This document shows, in pieces, positions 33,903 to 45,301 of a DNA stretch of 64,000 nucleotides (the first letter of the stretch is position 1; every line of letters begins with the position of its first letter). The DNA comes from Paraburkholderia youngii (GTDB lineage: Bacteria; Pseudomonadota; Gammaproteobacteria; Burkholderiales; Burkholderiaceae). The translations under genes and the position numbers were made by a program. The notes under the pieces were generated by a model. That model saw only the letters and a list, made by a program, of their open reading frames with translations, was not told the origin of the DNA and searched no databases. Where the stretch lies: assembly GCF_013366925.1 (NCBI RefSeq), contig NZ_JAALDK010000002.1, positions 1,178,001 through 1,242,000 on the forward strand. The letters are read 5' to 3'.

Positions 33903-35111
33903 ATGACTAAAGACGAGAACGAATTGTTGACCAGGGTCTCGGGCGACGCTCCGATGGGTCAAATGATTCGCCAGAACTGGTGGATTCCGGCGCTGCGTTC
34001 GGCGTCGCTCGTCGCTAGCGGAAGACCTGAGCGTGTGCGACTCTTCGGTCAGAATTTCGTAGCTTTCCGTGGTGATAATGGCAAGGTCGGCTTCTTTGAC
34101 GAAGCTTGCCCGCACCGTGGTGCTTCGCTGGCACTCGCCCGCAACGAAGACAACGCGCTGCGTTGTATCTTCCACGGCTGGAAATTCAATTCCGAAGGCG
34201 TGACTGTCGCGGTGCCGACGCAGCCAAATAATGAAGCTGAGTATTGCAAACACGTGCCGCTCAGGCACTATCCGACTCAGGAAGCGGGTGGCATCGCGTG
34301 GGTATATCTCGGACAGGGCGAACCCCCGAAATTCGCTGATTTGCCGTTCGTGGGCTTGCCCGCCGATCAGGTGGTGGTGCATCGTCAGCGCATCGAATGC
34401 AACTGGCTGCAAGCGGTCGAGACTACGATGGACTCGGCGCACGTCGGTGTTCTCCACCAGTCGTGGCTCGAATACGAAATGACCAATGCCTCGGTCAACC
34501 AGGCTCCAGTCTACAAAATCAGGCAGAAGGAATACGGCTTCCGTTACGCGGCTGTACGCGCACTCGGAGATGGCAGGTCATATGTGCGCACCAATTCGTT
34601 CGTCATGCCATGGTACGGCATGATTTCACCGCGTAAGGCCGGTGACACCACGCGCTCGCAGATGTTCTTCTCTGTGCCTATTGATGACGAGAACACGTGG
34701 TATTGGCACATGACGTTCATCCTGGACAAGCCAGTTCCGCACGAAGATTACATCTTTCCCGCCGATCGCGACAACTGGCCTCCGGTTTCGTCGCGTTCGG
34801 CCGACGATCTCTGGGGCCAGGATCGCGAAGCGATGAAGAACGGTCACTTTTCTGGCTTCCCGCAAACGCTTGGTACCGAAGATTTCGCAATCCTTCTCAG
34901 TATGGGTAGGCTCCAGGATCGCACCAAAGAATATCTCGGTGCCGGTGATGGTGCGGTGATGCAGGTCCGTCGCTGCCTGATGAATTCGTTAACCGAATTT
35001 TCGGCAGGTTCAGTGCCGAAACTCGCACAGCACGAAAAGATCGACTATAGGTCGGTCATGCCGCTGGGCGGCGTCTACGAGAACGACCAGCAATGGCAAA
35101 CAACCTTGTAA
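33903..35111 (+). CDS. Rieske non-heme iron oxygenase, phthalate-4,5-dioxygenase-like (3)
   Basis: 402 residues; AAGGAGGTG lies a few bases upstream of the ATG. Rieske motif ACPHRGASL then RCIFHGWKF; iron site VETTMDSAHVGVLH. Close paralogue of the protein at 29782-30999. It lies in the operon with the LigJ-like and LigB-like genes, so it may prepare the ring cleaved by the LigB-like dioxygenase, for example by O-demethylation to a catechol or gallate-type diol. This assignment is inference from gene order. Confidence 0.88.
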   Translation: MTKDENELLTRVSGDAPMGQMIRQNWWIPALRSASLVASGRPERVRLFGQNFVAFRGDNGKVGFFDEACPHRGASLALARNEDNALRCIFHGWKFNSEGVTVAVPTQPNNEAEYCKHVPLRHYPTQEAGGIAWVYLGQGEPPKFADLPFVGLPADQVVVHRQRIECNWLQAVETTMDSAHVGVLHQSWLEYEMTNASVNQAPVYKIRQKEYGFRYAAVRALGDGRSYVRTNSFVMPWYGMISPRKAGDTTRSQMFFSVPIDDENTWYWHMTFILDKPVPHEDYIFPADRDNWPPVSSRSADDLWGQDREAMKNGHFSGFPQTLGTEDFAILLSMGRLQDRTKEYLGAGDGAVMQVRRCLMNSLTEFSAGSVPKLAQHEKIDYRSVMPLGGVYENDQQWQTTL

Positions 35112-35144
35112 TTTGAAATCTTTTCCCTACGAGTCATATCCAAA

Positions 35145-36146
35145 ATGTCACTTATCATCGATTCGCATGCTCACGTCGTGATTCCAGGCGAAAGCTATAA
35201 ATTCATGGCCGAACTCGCGTCTCACCGCGCTAATCCGCACGTCGGTGTGCCCAGGTTGAGCGATGACGCGGTGCGCAAAGCCGGTCAGACGATCATCGAG
35301 ATCATGGATCGTGTCGGTACGGACATTCAGTTCCTGTCGCCGCGTCCGTACATGCAGATGCATTCGATCAAGCCCGCGAAGGTGACGGCGCTATGGACGA
35401 AGCACATGAACGATCTGGTTCACCGGACCGCCGAAATGTGGCCCACGCGTTTTCGCAAGGTAGCAGGTTTGCCGCAGTACCGTAATGAAAGCCCGGTCAA
35501 CTGCCTCGCAGAACTCGAATTCCGCGTAAAGGAGCAGGGTTTTATCGGTTGTCTGCTGAATCCGGATCCGACCGAAGGCGATGACACGCCGCCCCCAGGA
35601 CTGGGGGATTCGTTTTGGTTCCCGCTGTATGAAAAGCTGTGCGAACTCGATATTCCTGCGCTGATCCACTCAGCCGGCAGTTGTCAGCCGCGCGAGTCGT
35701 ACACCCTGAAATTTATCAACGAAGAAAGTATCGCCATTCTGTCGCTGATGGAATCGGACGTGTTCGATCGTTTCCCGAACCTGAAGCTGATCGTCCCGCA
35801 CGCCGGCGGCGCAATTCCGTACCAGATCGGCCGCTTCCGTGCCTGGAACATCCGTCGCGGTGTGATGCCGTTCGAGCAAAAGCTGCGTCAACTCCACTAC
35901 GACACCACCAATTACGACAAGGATTCGCTCGAACTCCTGATCAAAAAGGTGGGTGCGGATCGGGTACTGTTCGCCACTGAAAAGCCAGGCACCGGCAGCG
36001 CCGTCGACCCGGAAACGGGTCTGGACCTCGACGATCTGAAGCCGGTTATCGAATCGATGGCCATGCTCTCGCAAGAGGACAAGAACAACATCTTCCGCTG
36101 CAACTGCATGAAGCTGTATTCGCGTTTTCGTACCGGCGAAGAGTAA
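35145..36146 (+). CDS. LigJ-like amidohydrolase (4-oxalomesaconate hydratase group)
   Basis: 333 residues of the amidohydrolase_2/ACMSD superfamily. The metal site starts with DSHAHV (HxH). GFIGCLLNPDP, FPLYEKLCELDIPALIHSAG, VPHAGGAIPYQIGRFRAW, and DPETGLDLDDLKPVIESM match the layout of LigJ, the 4-oxalomesaconate hydratase of protocatechuate/gallate 4,5-cleavage. With the adjacent LigB-type dioxygenase and the LigK-like aldolase at 45912, hydration of an oxalomesaconate-like product is the best guess. A decarboxylase of the same superfamily is the alternative. Confidence 0.82.
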   Translation: MSLIIDSHAHVVIPGESYKFMAELASHRANPHVGVPRLSDDAVRKAGQTIIEIMDRVGTDIQFLSPRPYMQMHSIKPAKVTALWTKHMNDLVHRTAEMWPTRFRKVAGLPQYRNESPVNCLAELEFRVKEQGFIGCLLNPDPTEGDDTPPPGLGDSFWFPLYEKLCELDIPALIHSAGSCQPRESYTLKFINEESIAILSLMESDVFDRFPNLKLIVPHAGGAIPYQIGRFRAWNIRRGVMPFEQKLRQLHYDTTNYDKDSLELLIKKVGADRVLFATEKPGTGSAVDPETGLDLDDLKPVIESMAMLSQEDKNNIFRCNCMKLYSRFRTGEE

Positions 36147-36166
36147 TCGATCGGCAGAGAAACGCA

Positions 36167-36188
36167 GCGCGGGACATCGGTCCCGCGC
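36167..36188 (+). terminator. Hairpin between LigJ-like and LigB-like genes
   Basis: GCGCGGGAC (36167-36175), loop ATCG, GTCCCGCGC (36180-36188), then TTT. It may be an attenuating terminator or an mRNA-stabilising hairpin inside the operon. Confidence 0.6.
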
Positions 36189-36223
36189 TTTGTCGTAAGC
36201 AAATTCGGAATTGATTAAACATC

Positions 36224-37216
36224 ATGGCCAAAATCGTTGCTGGCGTCGCGACTTCTCATACGCCCCTTCTGACGCTCGGTGCTGCACAATGGATTCATCG
36301 GGCAAATGTCGACTATGAAAACCCGGAGCTCAACACGTCCGATGGACGGTTGATGACGTATTCGCAGTTGCTGACTGAAGTAGGGCCGCGCTACGAGAAC
36401 GAAGTGGATGTGCCGACGCTGGCCAAAAAGGAGCAGCAATGCAATGACGCGCTAGACAAGCTCGCGGCATTCGTTGCTCAGGTCAAGCCCGATGTCGCGA
36501 TCATCATCGGTGACGATCAGGCAGAACTTTTCAACAGCGCCAATCAACCGGCGTTCGCGATCTACCACGGACAGACCGCATACACGATCGACAAGCTCCA
36601 GGAGCCGACGACGCCTGATTGGCTACGTACGGTGCGCAAAGGCTATATGCTCGATCAGGTCCACGGATTGCCTTGTGATCCCCAGATGGCGCTCACGTTG
36701 ATCAAAGGACTGATCGATGAAGAGGTGGATGTCGCGGCTTCAGACCATGTGGAGGACCCACTGGACAAGGGTTTTGGTCATGCCTACGGCTTCGTGGTCA
36801 AACGTCTGTTTGCCGGTCTCCCGATTCCGATCGTACCGGTGCTGTTGAATACCTATTTCAGTCCGAACGTCCCATCCTCGCGTCGTTGCCACAACGTGGG
36901 CCGTGCAATTCGTCGTGTGGTCGAAGCGATCCCGGGTGACCAGCGCGTAATGGTCATCGCGAGCGGCGGTCTGAGCCACTTCGTGGTCGATGAACCGCTC
37001 GACCGTCAGATCATTGCAGCCTTCGAGAACAAGGACGCCGATTTTCTCCAGAGCATCCCGCGAGGCGCACTCAATTCCGGTTCCTCGGAAATTCTGAACT
37101 GGGTAACGGCGGCGGGCGCGCTCGAGCACCTGAATGTGCAGAGTGCCGAGTATTTCCCGCTTAGGCGAACTCCCGCAGGTACCGGCGTCGGCGCAGGGTT
37201 TGTTACCTGGGCGTAA
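36224..37216 (+). CDS. LigB-type (class III) extradiol ring-cleavage dioxygenase
   Basis: 330 residues. The N-terminus VAGVATSHTPLLTLGAAQW carries an iron-binding His. DVAIIIGDDQAELF and HGYG-like regions of the LigB fold (VPVLLNTYFSP; ASGGLSHFVVDEP) follow. Length without a separate LigA subunit resembles 3-O-methylgallate dioxygenase (DesZ)-like single-chain enzymes. It cleaves a catechol-type ring with Fe(II) and O2; the exact substrate is not readable. It follows the LigJ-like gene by 77 bases and precedes the MFS gene. Confidence 0.87.
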   Translation: MAKIVAGVATSHTPLLTLGAAQWIHRANVDYENPELNTSDGRLMTYSQLLTEVGPRYENEVDVPTLAKKEQQCNDALDKLAAFVAQVKPDVAIIIGDDQAELFNSANQPAFAIYHGQTAYTIDKLQEPTTPDWLRTVRKGYMLDQVHGLPCDPQMALTLIKGLIDEEVDVAASDHVEDPLDKGFGHAYGFVVKRLFAGLPIPIVPVLLNTYFSPNVPSSRRCHNVGRAIRRVVEAIPGDQRVMVIASGGLSHFVVDEPLDRQIIAAFENKDADFLQSIPRGALNSGSSEILNWVTAAGALEHLNVQSAEYFPLRRTPAGTGVGAGFVTWA

Positions 37217-37254
37217 AGGGCAGCAAATAAAAGAATGAACTAATCGATATAAAT

Positions 37255-37269
37255 GCTCAGATTCTGAGC
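37255..37269. repeat. Short palindrome upstream of the MFS gene
   Basis: GCTCAGA-T-TCTGAGC, 7-base arms around one base, ending 17 bases before the ATG of the MFS gene. Could be an operator different from the TATAAGGT motif. Weak on its own. Confidence 0.35.
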
Positions 37270-37286
37270 GTAACAGGAGACTGAAG

Positions 37287-38636
37287 ATGTCCACCGCAGA
37301 GGCAACCCGGATTTCGACCCGGAGTCGAGGTTACGAGCGATGGTTGTTGTTTTTGCTCGTTCTAATCTATGCATCCAGTATGACGGATCGCATTCTGGTC
37401 GCAATCGTCGGTCCGGTGCTCAAACGTGAAATGGGGCTTTCGGATTTCCAGCTGGGTTTGCTCAGCGGTCTCGCGTTCTCGATTTTCTACGCGACGCTCG
37501 GTATTCCAATTGGGCGACTGGCTGAACGTTATAACCGCAAGTTGATGATCTCGGTTTCGATTGTTGCCTGGTCTCTGATGACGATGCTTTGCGGTACCGC
37601 AGGCAGCTTCGCTTCGATGATGGTCTACCGTCTTGGCGTCGGTATCGGTGAAGCGGGCTCGACCCCGACTTCGCACTCGCTGCTTTCGGATCAGTTTCCA
37701 CCGTCCAAGCGTGCAACCGTTTACGGTATCTACGCACTGGGACCGGCAGTTGGCGTTTTCATTGGCGCATTCGGCGGTGGTACGATTGCCCACCTTTATG
37801 GTTGGCGCATGGCGTTCTACGCGTTCGGTTTCCCGGGTATCATCCTGGGCCTGATTGCTTATTTCACGCTGCGTGAACCGAAGCGTGGCAACTTCGACTC
37901 CATCGAGTCCAAGCATGTTCCGGCGCTCAAGGAAGTCCTTGCCGCGTTCGTGCGTGAAAAGCCGTTCTGGCAAATGTCTCTCGGTATCGTGACGACCTCA
38001 ATTTCGATTTACGGCACGTTCATGTTCCAATCGATCTATATGGGTCGCACGTTTGGCCTGAATATGCAACAGGCGGGATTGACGCTTGCGATCGTCAATG
38101 GCGTCGGCGCATTCGTCGGCGGCTTGATCGGTGGCTATGGTTCGGACTGGATGGCGAAACGTGACCGTCGTTGGTACGGCTGGATTCCGGCGGTCGGATC
38201 GCTTTTGGGTATTCCGTTCACGATCATTTCATTTACGTCGATGAACTTCGCGGTCTCCACCGTCGCAATGTTCTTGATGGCGACTTCGCTGAACGTGTGG
38301 AACGGTCCTTCGTTTTCGGTCATTCATAGCCGACTCGAACCGCGTATGCGCGCCACGGCTTCGGCACTCGTGTTCCTGCTGATGAACCTTGTCGGCCAAG
38401 GTCTGGGCCCGGCATGGGTGGGCTGGATGAGCGACAGGTTCGCATCGAACATCTTTACCGGTAGCGGTGATTATGCGGCGGCCTGCAAGGCTCCGATCGC
38501 TGACGCAGTGGCAGCATCGTGCCACGTGGCGGGTACACAAGGTCTGCGGTATGCAATGATTGCCCCGATCATCATGGTCGCGATCGCAACGTGGTCGTTC
38601 TTTGCCGCGGCGAGGAGTATCGGGCGCTCGAAGTGA
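37287..38636 (+). CDS. MFS transporter, probably aromatic-acid uptake
   Basis: 449 residues with 12 predicted helices. The loop between helices 2 and 3 reads GIPIGRLAERYNRKLMI, the family A motif. RLGVGIGEAGSTPTSHSLL is typical of the spinster/ACS-like carriers found in aromatic catabolic clusters. AGGAGA precedes the ATG. It is the last gene of the RidA operon before a strong terminator. Substrate is presumed to be the island's aromatic acid or a breakdown product. Confidence 0.85.
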   Translation: MSTAEATRISTRSRGYERWLLFLLVLIYASSMTDRILVAIVGPVLKREMGLSDFQLGLLSGLAFSIFYATLGIPIGRLAERYNRKLMISVSIVAWSLMTMLCGTAGSFASMMVYRLGVGIGEAGSTPTSHSLLSDQFPPSKRATVYGIYALGPAVGVFIGAFGGGTIAHLYGWRMAFYAFGFPGIILGLIAYFTLREPKRGNFDSIESKHVPALKEVLAAFVREKPFWQMSLGIVTTSISIYGTFMFQSIYMGRTFGLNMQQAGLTLAIVNGVGAFVGGLIGGYGSDWMAKRDRRWYGWIPAVGSLLGIPFTIISFTSMNFAVSTVAMFLMATSLNVWNGPSFSVIHSRLEPRMRATASALVFLLMNLVGQGLGPAWVGWMSDRFASNIFTGSGDYAAACKAPIADAVAASCHVAGTQGLRYAMIAPIIMVAIATWSFFAAARSIGRSK

Positions 38637-38673
38637 TTTGAATCCGGGTAACAAGAACCCCCGCTTCGGCGCC

Positions 38674-38689
38674 AATGCCGTTCAGTTAA
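38674..38689. repeat. 16-base direct repeat, copy A
   Basis: AATGCCGTTCAGTTAA occurs here and again at 46621-46636 in the same orientation, 7.9 kb apart. The flanks differ. It may be the end of a mobile element; the second copy marks the right end of the island. Confidence 0.6.
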
Positions 38690-38736
38690 TGTTCTTTCTA
38701 CTGTACCGTACTGACTAACGCGAAGGGCGGGATTTG

Positions 38737-38770
38737 ACGACCCGGTCGCATGCGCGCCCGGGTCGTTTTT
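38737..38770 (+). terminator. Rho-independent terminator after the MFS gene
   Basis: ACGACCCGG (38737-38745) and CCGGGTCGT (38758-38766) with a run of T (38766-38770). It separates the MFS operon from the hydratase operon and abuts the transposase stub. Confidence 0.85.
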
Positions 38771-38773
38771 CGT

Positions 38774-38896
38774 GTTTTCCACAAGATCCCGCAGACCGAG
38801 CTTGTAACGCAAGTACCAGCGGACACACACGATGATCACATCGCGGTCGAAGTGACGACCTGCGAACAATTCCTCCGGGCTTTTCGGCTTGCTCAT
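38774..38896 (-). pseudogene. N-terminal stub of an IS6-family transposase
   Basis: From the ATG at 38896 about 41 codons, MSKPKSPEELFAGRHFDRDV followed by IIVCVRWYLRYKLGLRDLVE, match the start of IS6/IS26-like transposases (GRHF-R-VI---VRWYLRY-LS-RDL-E). The frame then leaves the family sequence at the terminator hairpin. The catalytic DDE part is absent. It sits exactly between two gene blocks with different base composition, so it probably records an IS6-mediated joining event. Confidence 0.8.
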
Positions 38897-38962
38897 GGTC
38901 GGCTCTCTATTTGTTCAGTCCGACACGCTAACCGATTAGCCGGAGCGAGAGGAGAACAAAGG

Positions 38963-39790
38963 ATGACGAAGGAGAACATTCAGGCCATCGCCGCGCGTCT
39001 GCGCGAAGCGGAACGTAACCGCGAAGCGATCGATCCGGTGCGCCGCGAGGTCGCACTGGGCGGCAATCCGCTGGGCGGCATTCCGCTGGGCGGCATACCG
39101 CTGGACGACATGGCGACCGCCTACGCGGTACAGCAGGCCAACGTCGATGCACGCGTGGAAGCAGGCGAGCGCATCGTCGGCCGCAAGATCGGCCTGACCT
39201 CGCTGCCGGTGCAGAAACAGCTCGGCGTGGACCAGCCCGATTTCGGCGCGCTGTTTGCCAGCATGGCCTACGGCGACCAGCAGCCGATTCAACTGGCCGG
39301 TCTGATCCAGCCGAAGGTCGAAGCCGAGATCGCACTCGTGCTCAGGCGGGACCTGACGTGCGACAAGCACACCTATGCAGACCTGATCAACGCCACCGAT
39401 TACGCGCTGGCCGCGATCGAAGTGGTGGACAGCCGCATCCGTGGCTGGGATATCCGGTTCGTCGATACCGTGGCCGATAACGCCTCGAGCGCGGCCTTCG
39501 TGGTCGGCAGCCGCCCGGTACCGCTCGCGGATCTCGATCTGTTCAAGGCCGCCATGACGCTCGAACGCGACGGCGAAGTGCTGTCGCAGGGAAGCGGCGC
39601 GGCCTGCCTTGGCAATCCGCTCAATGCCGCGATCTGGCTGGCCGACCGCATGGTTCGGCTCGGTACGCCGCTGCGCGCCGGCGATGTGGTGCTGACGGGC
39701 GCGCTGGGACCGATGGTCGCGGTCACGCAGCCCGGTACCTATACGGCGCAGATCGAAGGCCTCGGCAGCGTGCGCACGACCTTCGCATAA
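38963..39790 (+). CDS. mhpD: 2-hydroxypenta-2,4-dienoate hydratase (2-keto-4-pentenoate hydratase)
   Basis: 275 residues from the ATG at 38963, with GGAGA upstream. It hydrates 2-hydroxypenta-2,4-dienoate to 4-hydroxy-2-oxovalerate. Matches: [63 protein letters not shown]. Odd: residues 32-46 are three tandem copies of a five-residue unit ([15 protein letters not shown]) encoded by 15-base repeats at 39056-39100, where homologues usually have a single Pro-rich turn. First gene of a higher-GC three-gene operon. Confidence 0.92.
   Translation: MTKENIQAIAARLREAERNREAIDPVRREVALGGNPLGGIPLGGIPLDDMATAYAVQQANVDARVEAGERIVGRKIGLTSLPVQKQLGVDQPDFGALFASMAYGDQQPIQLAGLIQPKVEAEIALVLRRDLTCDKHTYADLINATDYALAAIEVVDSRIRGWDIRFVDTVADNASSAAFVVGSRPVPLADLDLFKAAMTLERDGEVLSQGSGAACLGNPLNAAIWLADRMVRLGTPLRAGDVVLTGALGPMVAVTQPGTYTAQIEGLGSVRTTFA
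39056..39100 (+). repeat. 15-base tandem repeat, three units, in frame
   Basis: CTGGGCGGCAATCCG, CTGGGCGGCATTCCG, CTGGGCGGCATACCG. In-frame expansion inside the hydratase gene; units differ at one or two bases. Confidence 0.9.
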
Positions 39791-39842
39791 CAGGTCATTG
39801 CTCAGGTCTCGTCAACCAAATCTTCAGGATTCGGGAAAACAC

Positions 39843-40784
39843 ATGGCTTCGGCAAAACTCAAGGCAGCGATTATCGGGTCCGGCAATATCGGCACCGACC
39901 TCATGATCAAGATCATGCGGCACGGCAAGCATCTGGAAATGGGCGCGATGGTCGGCATCGACCAGAACTCGGACGGCCTCGCACGCGCCGCGCGTCTGAG
40001 CGTGGCGACCACATACGAGGGCGTGCGGGGTCTGGTGAACCTGCCGATGTTCAAGGACATCGATGTGGTGTTCGACGCCACCTCGGCAGGAGCGCACGTG
40101 AAAAACGACGCCTTGCTGCGCCAGCACAAGCCCGGCATCCGCGTGATCGACTTGACGCCGGCGGCCGTCGGCCCGTATTGCGTGCCGGTGGTGAACCTCG
40201 AAGCGCACCTGGCAGCGCCGAACGTCAACATGGTGACCTGCGGCGGCCAGGCCACGATCCCGATGGTGGCGGCCGTATCGCGCGTGGCCAAGGTGCACTA
40301 CGCCGAGATCGTCGCCTCGATCAGCAGCAAGTCGGCCGGCCCGGGTACGCGCGCCAATATCGACGAATTTACCGAAACGACCTCGAAGGCCATCGAAGTG
40401 GTCGGCGGTGCCACCAAGGGCAAGGCCATCATCATCCTGAACCCGGCCGAGCCGCCGCTGATGATGCGCGACACGGTGTATGTGCTGTCCGAAGCGATCA
40501 GTCAGGCCGAAGTCGAAGCCTCGGTCGAGCAGATGGCCAAAGCCGTCAATGCCTATGTGCCTGGCTACCGCCTCAAGCAGAAGGTGCAGTTCGACGTGAT
40601 CCCCGAGAGCGCGCCGCTCACTATCCCGGGCCTCGGCAAATTCAGCGGTCTCAAGACCTCGATCTTTCTCGAAGTGGAAGGCGCGGCGCACTACCTGCCA
40701 GCCTATGCCGGCAACCTCGACATCATGACCTCGGCGGCGCTGGCAACGGCGGAGCGCATTGCGGCTTCGGTAGCGGCGGCATAA
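39843..40784 (+). CDS. mhpF: Acetaldehyde dehydrogenase (acylating)
   Basis: 313 residues; ATG at 39843 ([20 protein letters not shown]). Nucleotide site GSGNIG; catalytic Cys C133 in [11 protein letters not shown]. It converts acetaldehyde, channelled from the aldolase, to acetyl-CoA with NAD+ and CoA. Full length; stands 13 bases upstream of the aldolase gene, the usual bphJ-bphI pairing. An alternative longer start at 39798 has no signal. Confidence 0.95.
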   Translation: MASAKLKAAIIGSGNIGTDLMIKIMRHGKHLEMGAMVGIDQNSDGLARAARLSVATTYEGVRGLVNLPMFKDIDVVFDATSAGAHVKNDALLRQHKPGIRVIDLTPAAVGPYCVPVVNLEAHLAAPNVNMVTCGGQATIPMVAAVSRVAKVHYAEIVASISSKSAGPGTRANIDEFTETTSKAIEVVGGATKGKAIIILNPAEPPLMMRDTVYVLSEAISQAEVEASVEQMAKAVNAYVPGYRLKQKVQFDVIPESAPLTIPGLGKFSGLKTSIFLEVEGAAHYLPAYAGNLDIMTSAALATAERIAASVAAA

Positions 40785-40797
40785 GGGACTATTTACC

Positions 40798-41862
40798 ATG
40801 AGCAAGAAACTCTATATCTCCGACGTGACGCTGCGCGACGGCAGCCATGCGATCCGCCACCAGTACTCGATCCAGAACGTGCAGGACATCGCCCGCGCGC
40901 TGGACAAAGCCCGGGTCGATTCGATCGAAGTCGCGCACGGCGACGGCCTGCAGGGCTCGAGCTTCAACTACGGCTTCGGCGCGCACAGCGACCTCGAATG
41001 GATCGAGGCGGTGGCCGACGTCGTGACGCACTCGCGGATCGCCACGCTGCTTCTGCCGGGTATCGGCACCATCCGTGACCTGAAGGCGGCATACAACGCC
41101 GGTGCGCGCATCGTGCGCGTGGCCACGCACTGTACCGAGGCCGACATCTCGAAGCAGCATATCGAGTATGCGCGCGAACTCGGCATGGATACCGTGGGCT
41201 TCCTGATGATGAGCCATATGACCTCGCCGGAGAATCTGGCGCAGGAAGCGAAGAAGATGGAAAGCTACGGCGCGACCACGATCTACGTGGTGGATTCGGG
41301 CGGCGCGCTGAGCATGAACGATGTGCGCAGCCGTTTCCGCGCGCTGAAGGCGGTGCTGAAGCCGGAAACCAGCACCGGTATTCATGCGCACCACAACCTT
41401 AGCCTGGGCGTGGCGAACTCGATCGTCGCGGTCGAGGAGGGCTGCGACCGTATCGATGCATCGCTGGCAGGGATGGGCGCCGGCGCCGGCAATGCGCCGC
41501 TGGAAGTGTTCATCGCCGCGGCAGAGCGCATGAGCTGGAACCATGGCACCGATCTATACACGCTGATGGATGCGGCCGACGATATCGTGCGGCCGCTGCA
41601 GGACCGCCCGGTGCGCGTGGACCGCGAGACGCTCGCGCTCGGCTATGCCGGAGTGTATTCGAGCTTCCTGCGTCACTCGGAAGTCGCCGCGAAGAAATAC
41701 GACCTGCGCACTGTCGACATCCTGGTCGAACTGGGCAAACGCCGCATGGTCGGCGGGCAGGAAGACATGATCGTCGACGTCGCGCTCGATTTGCTCAAGC
41801 AGCAGAGCGCAGCAAAACCATCAGGCACGCAGAGAACACGTTCACGACCCGAAACAAACTGA
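40798..41862 (+). CDS. mhpE: 4-hydroxy-2-oxovalerate aldolase
   Basis: 354 residues of the DmpG/BphI family. The N-terminus [19 protein letters not shown] includes the metal-site Asp and the catalytic Arg/His region; [13 protein letters not shown] carries the two metal-binding His. It splits 4-hydroxy-2-oxovalerate to pyruvate and acetaldehyde. The C-terminal communication domain is complete, and a short basic tail ([12 protein letters not shown]) extends past the usual end. It finishes the three-gene operon. Confidence 0.95.
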   Translation: MSKKLYISDVTLRDGSHAIRHQYSIQNVQDIARALDKARVDSIEVAHGDGLQGSSFNYGFGAHSDLEWIEAVADVVTHSRIATLLLPGIGTIRDLKAAYNAGARIVRVATHCTEADISKQHIEYARELGMDTVGFLMMSHMTSPENLAQEAKKMESYGATTIYVVDSGGALSMNDVRSRFRALKAVLKPETSTGIHAHHNLSLGVANSIVAVEEGCDRIDASLAGMGAGAGNAPLEVFIAAAERMSWNHGTDLYTLMDAADDIVRPLQDRPVRVDRETLALGYAGVYSSFLRHSEVAAKKYDLRTVDILVELGKRRMVGGQEDMIVDVALDLLKQQSAAKPSGTQRTRSRPETN

Positions 41863-41967
41863 AGTACACCGACGCCGACACCAGCCGTCTCGGGAGACCA
41901 ACAAACAGGTTTAGTTGCGCGAACGCTGTCGACGTTGTGTTGATACAAAACAACAAAAAACAAAAAA

Positions 41968-41993
41968 CCCTGACAGATATCGATCTGTCAGGG
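41968..41993 (-). terminator. Terminator for the minus-strand hydrolase operon
   Basis: CCCTGACAGAT (41968-41978), loop ATCG, ATCTGTCAGGG (41983-41993). On the minus strand the stem is followed by a T-tract (a-run at 41955-41967). It lies just past the stop of the C-C hydrolase gene and may also stop plus-strand reading. Confidence 0.85.
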
Positions 41994-42020
41994 CTCATCA
42001 GGCACAGCAGGCGGTGCGAA

Positions 42021-44106
<2,086 letters not shown>

Positions 44107-44136
44107 AATATTTCCTTTTTTTATGCAGTCATTCGA

Positions 44137-45033
44137 TCAGCCGAATTTATGACCCCAGTCGCTCAACCGCGGGTGCGTGGACACCTTCCAGGTTGCGTCG
44201 TCCACGACGATCCCGCCATGGCCGTATTCGACGGCGAATCCTGAAGGCGATTTGACATAGAACGAGAACGTGAGATCGTTAGGATGACGGCCCAGATGCA
44301 TGAGCATCGGCAGACCGGCAGCGATGCAGCGATCGTATGCGAGCCCAACGTCGTTCATGTCCTGAACCTGGAGCATCAGGTGACCGAGACGTTTGTTGCC
44401 CGGCATCGTGCCTGTGGCCAGCGAATGATGACGCCCACCAGTCGTGTGCATGAATGTCACATCGACTTTGACGCCGGGCGCAAGTTCTGCGCGGATATAG
44501 TCGCTGAGCTTGAGGCCCAGGACCTTGCGATAGAAATCGACAGATTGATCGAGGTCTTTTGACCGGATCACGATGTGGCCGATTCCGAGCCTGCCGGTCT
44601 CGAAACGACCGCGCATGACCTTCGAATGCCAGGCGTCGGTCATCGGAGCGATATGAGGCCCGGTGTAGAACGCGTGACGGAAGCCCGAAGGATCGTCGCA
44701 GTGGTAGAGCATCTCGACCCGGCGTTCCCCGCACAGTGCCGGACCTCCTCGCTCGACGGCCTGACCGATACCCCGAAGACGTTCGACGTAGGCTTCGAGT
44801 TTCTCCGGAGTCTCGAACTCCCAGCCCGCTTCGAAGATGTCTTCGTCGTCGCTTTTCTGAACGAGAATCCGCTGCACGTACTCGTCCATACGCAGCGTCA
44901 ACGAATTACCGTCCGGCGCGGCCTTCACCTGGAGCCCGAGGATGTCGCTCGCAAACCTGGACCACGCTTCGAGGTCCTGTGCACCGACTACCACGTAGCC
45001 CAGATTCGATATTTCGGCACCCGCGTCGCTCAT
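44137..45033 (-). CDS. Class I extradiol dioxygenase (BphC/HsaC type)
   Basis: 298-residue two-domain vicinal-oxygen-chelate dioxygenase. Iron ligands are visible as H153 (GHIVIRS), H218 (LGHLMLQV) and E269 (FAVEYGHGG), with a further His in RHHSLA. Length and spacing match 2,3-dihydroxybiphenyl and 3,4-DHSA dioxygenases. It cleaves the catechol made by the HsaA-like enzyme next to the hydroxyl pair. First gene of the minus-strand operon; divergent from the MarR gene with an operator copy between. Confidence 0.92.
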   Translation of the reverse strand: MSDAGAEISNLGYVVVGAQDLEAWSRFASDILGLQVKAAPDGNSLTLRMDEYVQRILVQKSDDEDIFEAGWEFETPEKLEAYVERLRGIGQAVERGGPALCGERRVEMLYHCDDPSGFRHAFYTGPHIAPMTDAWHSKVMRGRFETGRLGIGHIVIRSKDLDQSVDFYRKVLGLKLSDYIRAELAPGVKVDVTFMHTTGGRHHSLATGTMPGNKRLGHLMLQVQDMNDVGLAYDRCIAAGLPMLMHLGRHPNDLTFSFYVKSPSGFAVEYGHGGIVVDDATWKVSTHPRLSDWGHKFG

Positions 45034-45194
45034 GTTGTGTTCTCCAGTGTTCCGAATTGCATGGCCGGTCCCCGACCAGGTTTCCGGCCAGGGTCTCGAC
45101 CAGGGTCACAACAGATAATATCAACGTCATGTAGTATTGCGACCAAGTACTTTCCCTTAAACATGGGGATTTAGCTGCGCATTGGCACGTATAT

Positions 45195-45211
45195 CGTAAG
45201 GTAACATTAGC
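45195..45211. promoter_or_regulatory. Operator motif copy 6
   Basis: CGTAAGGTAACATTAGC between the divergent dioxygenase and MarR genes. The TAAGGTAAC core is conserved; the right arm is partly degenerate. The position suits autoregulation by the MarR protein. Confidence 0.55.
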
Positions 45212-45301
45212 GTTACATGGGGGCGCGACTGCGGCTACAATGACAGTCCACGAACGTTCTCCTATTACGATCGAGGCGCAATCTTTTTCAAGGCCCGAAA
45301 A

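Noticed and set aside
37255..37269. GCTCAGATTCTGAGC as a seventh regulon operator
   Set aside because: It is palindromic and well placed but shares no bases with the TATAAGGT motif beyond chance, so it was kept only as a weak separate site.
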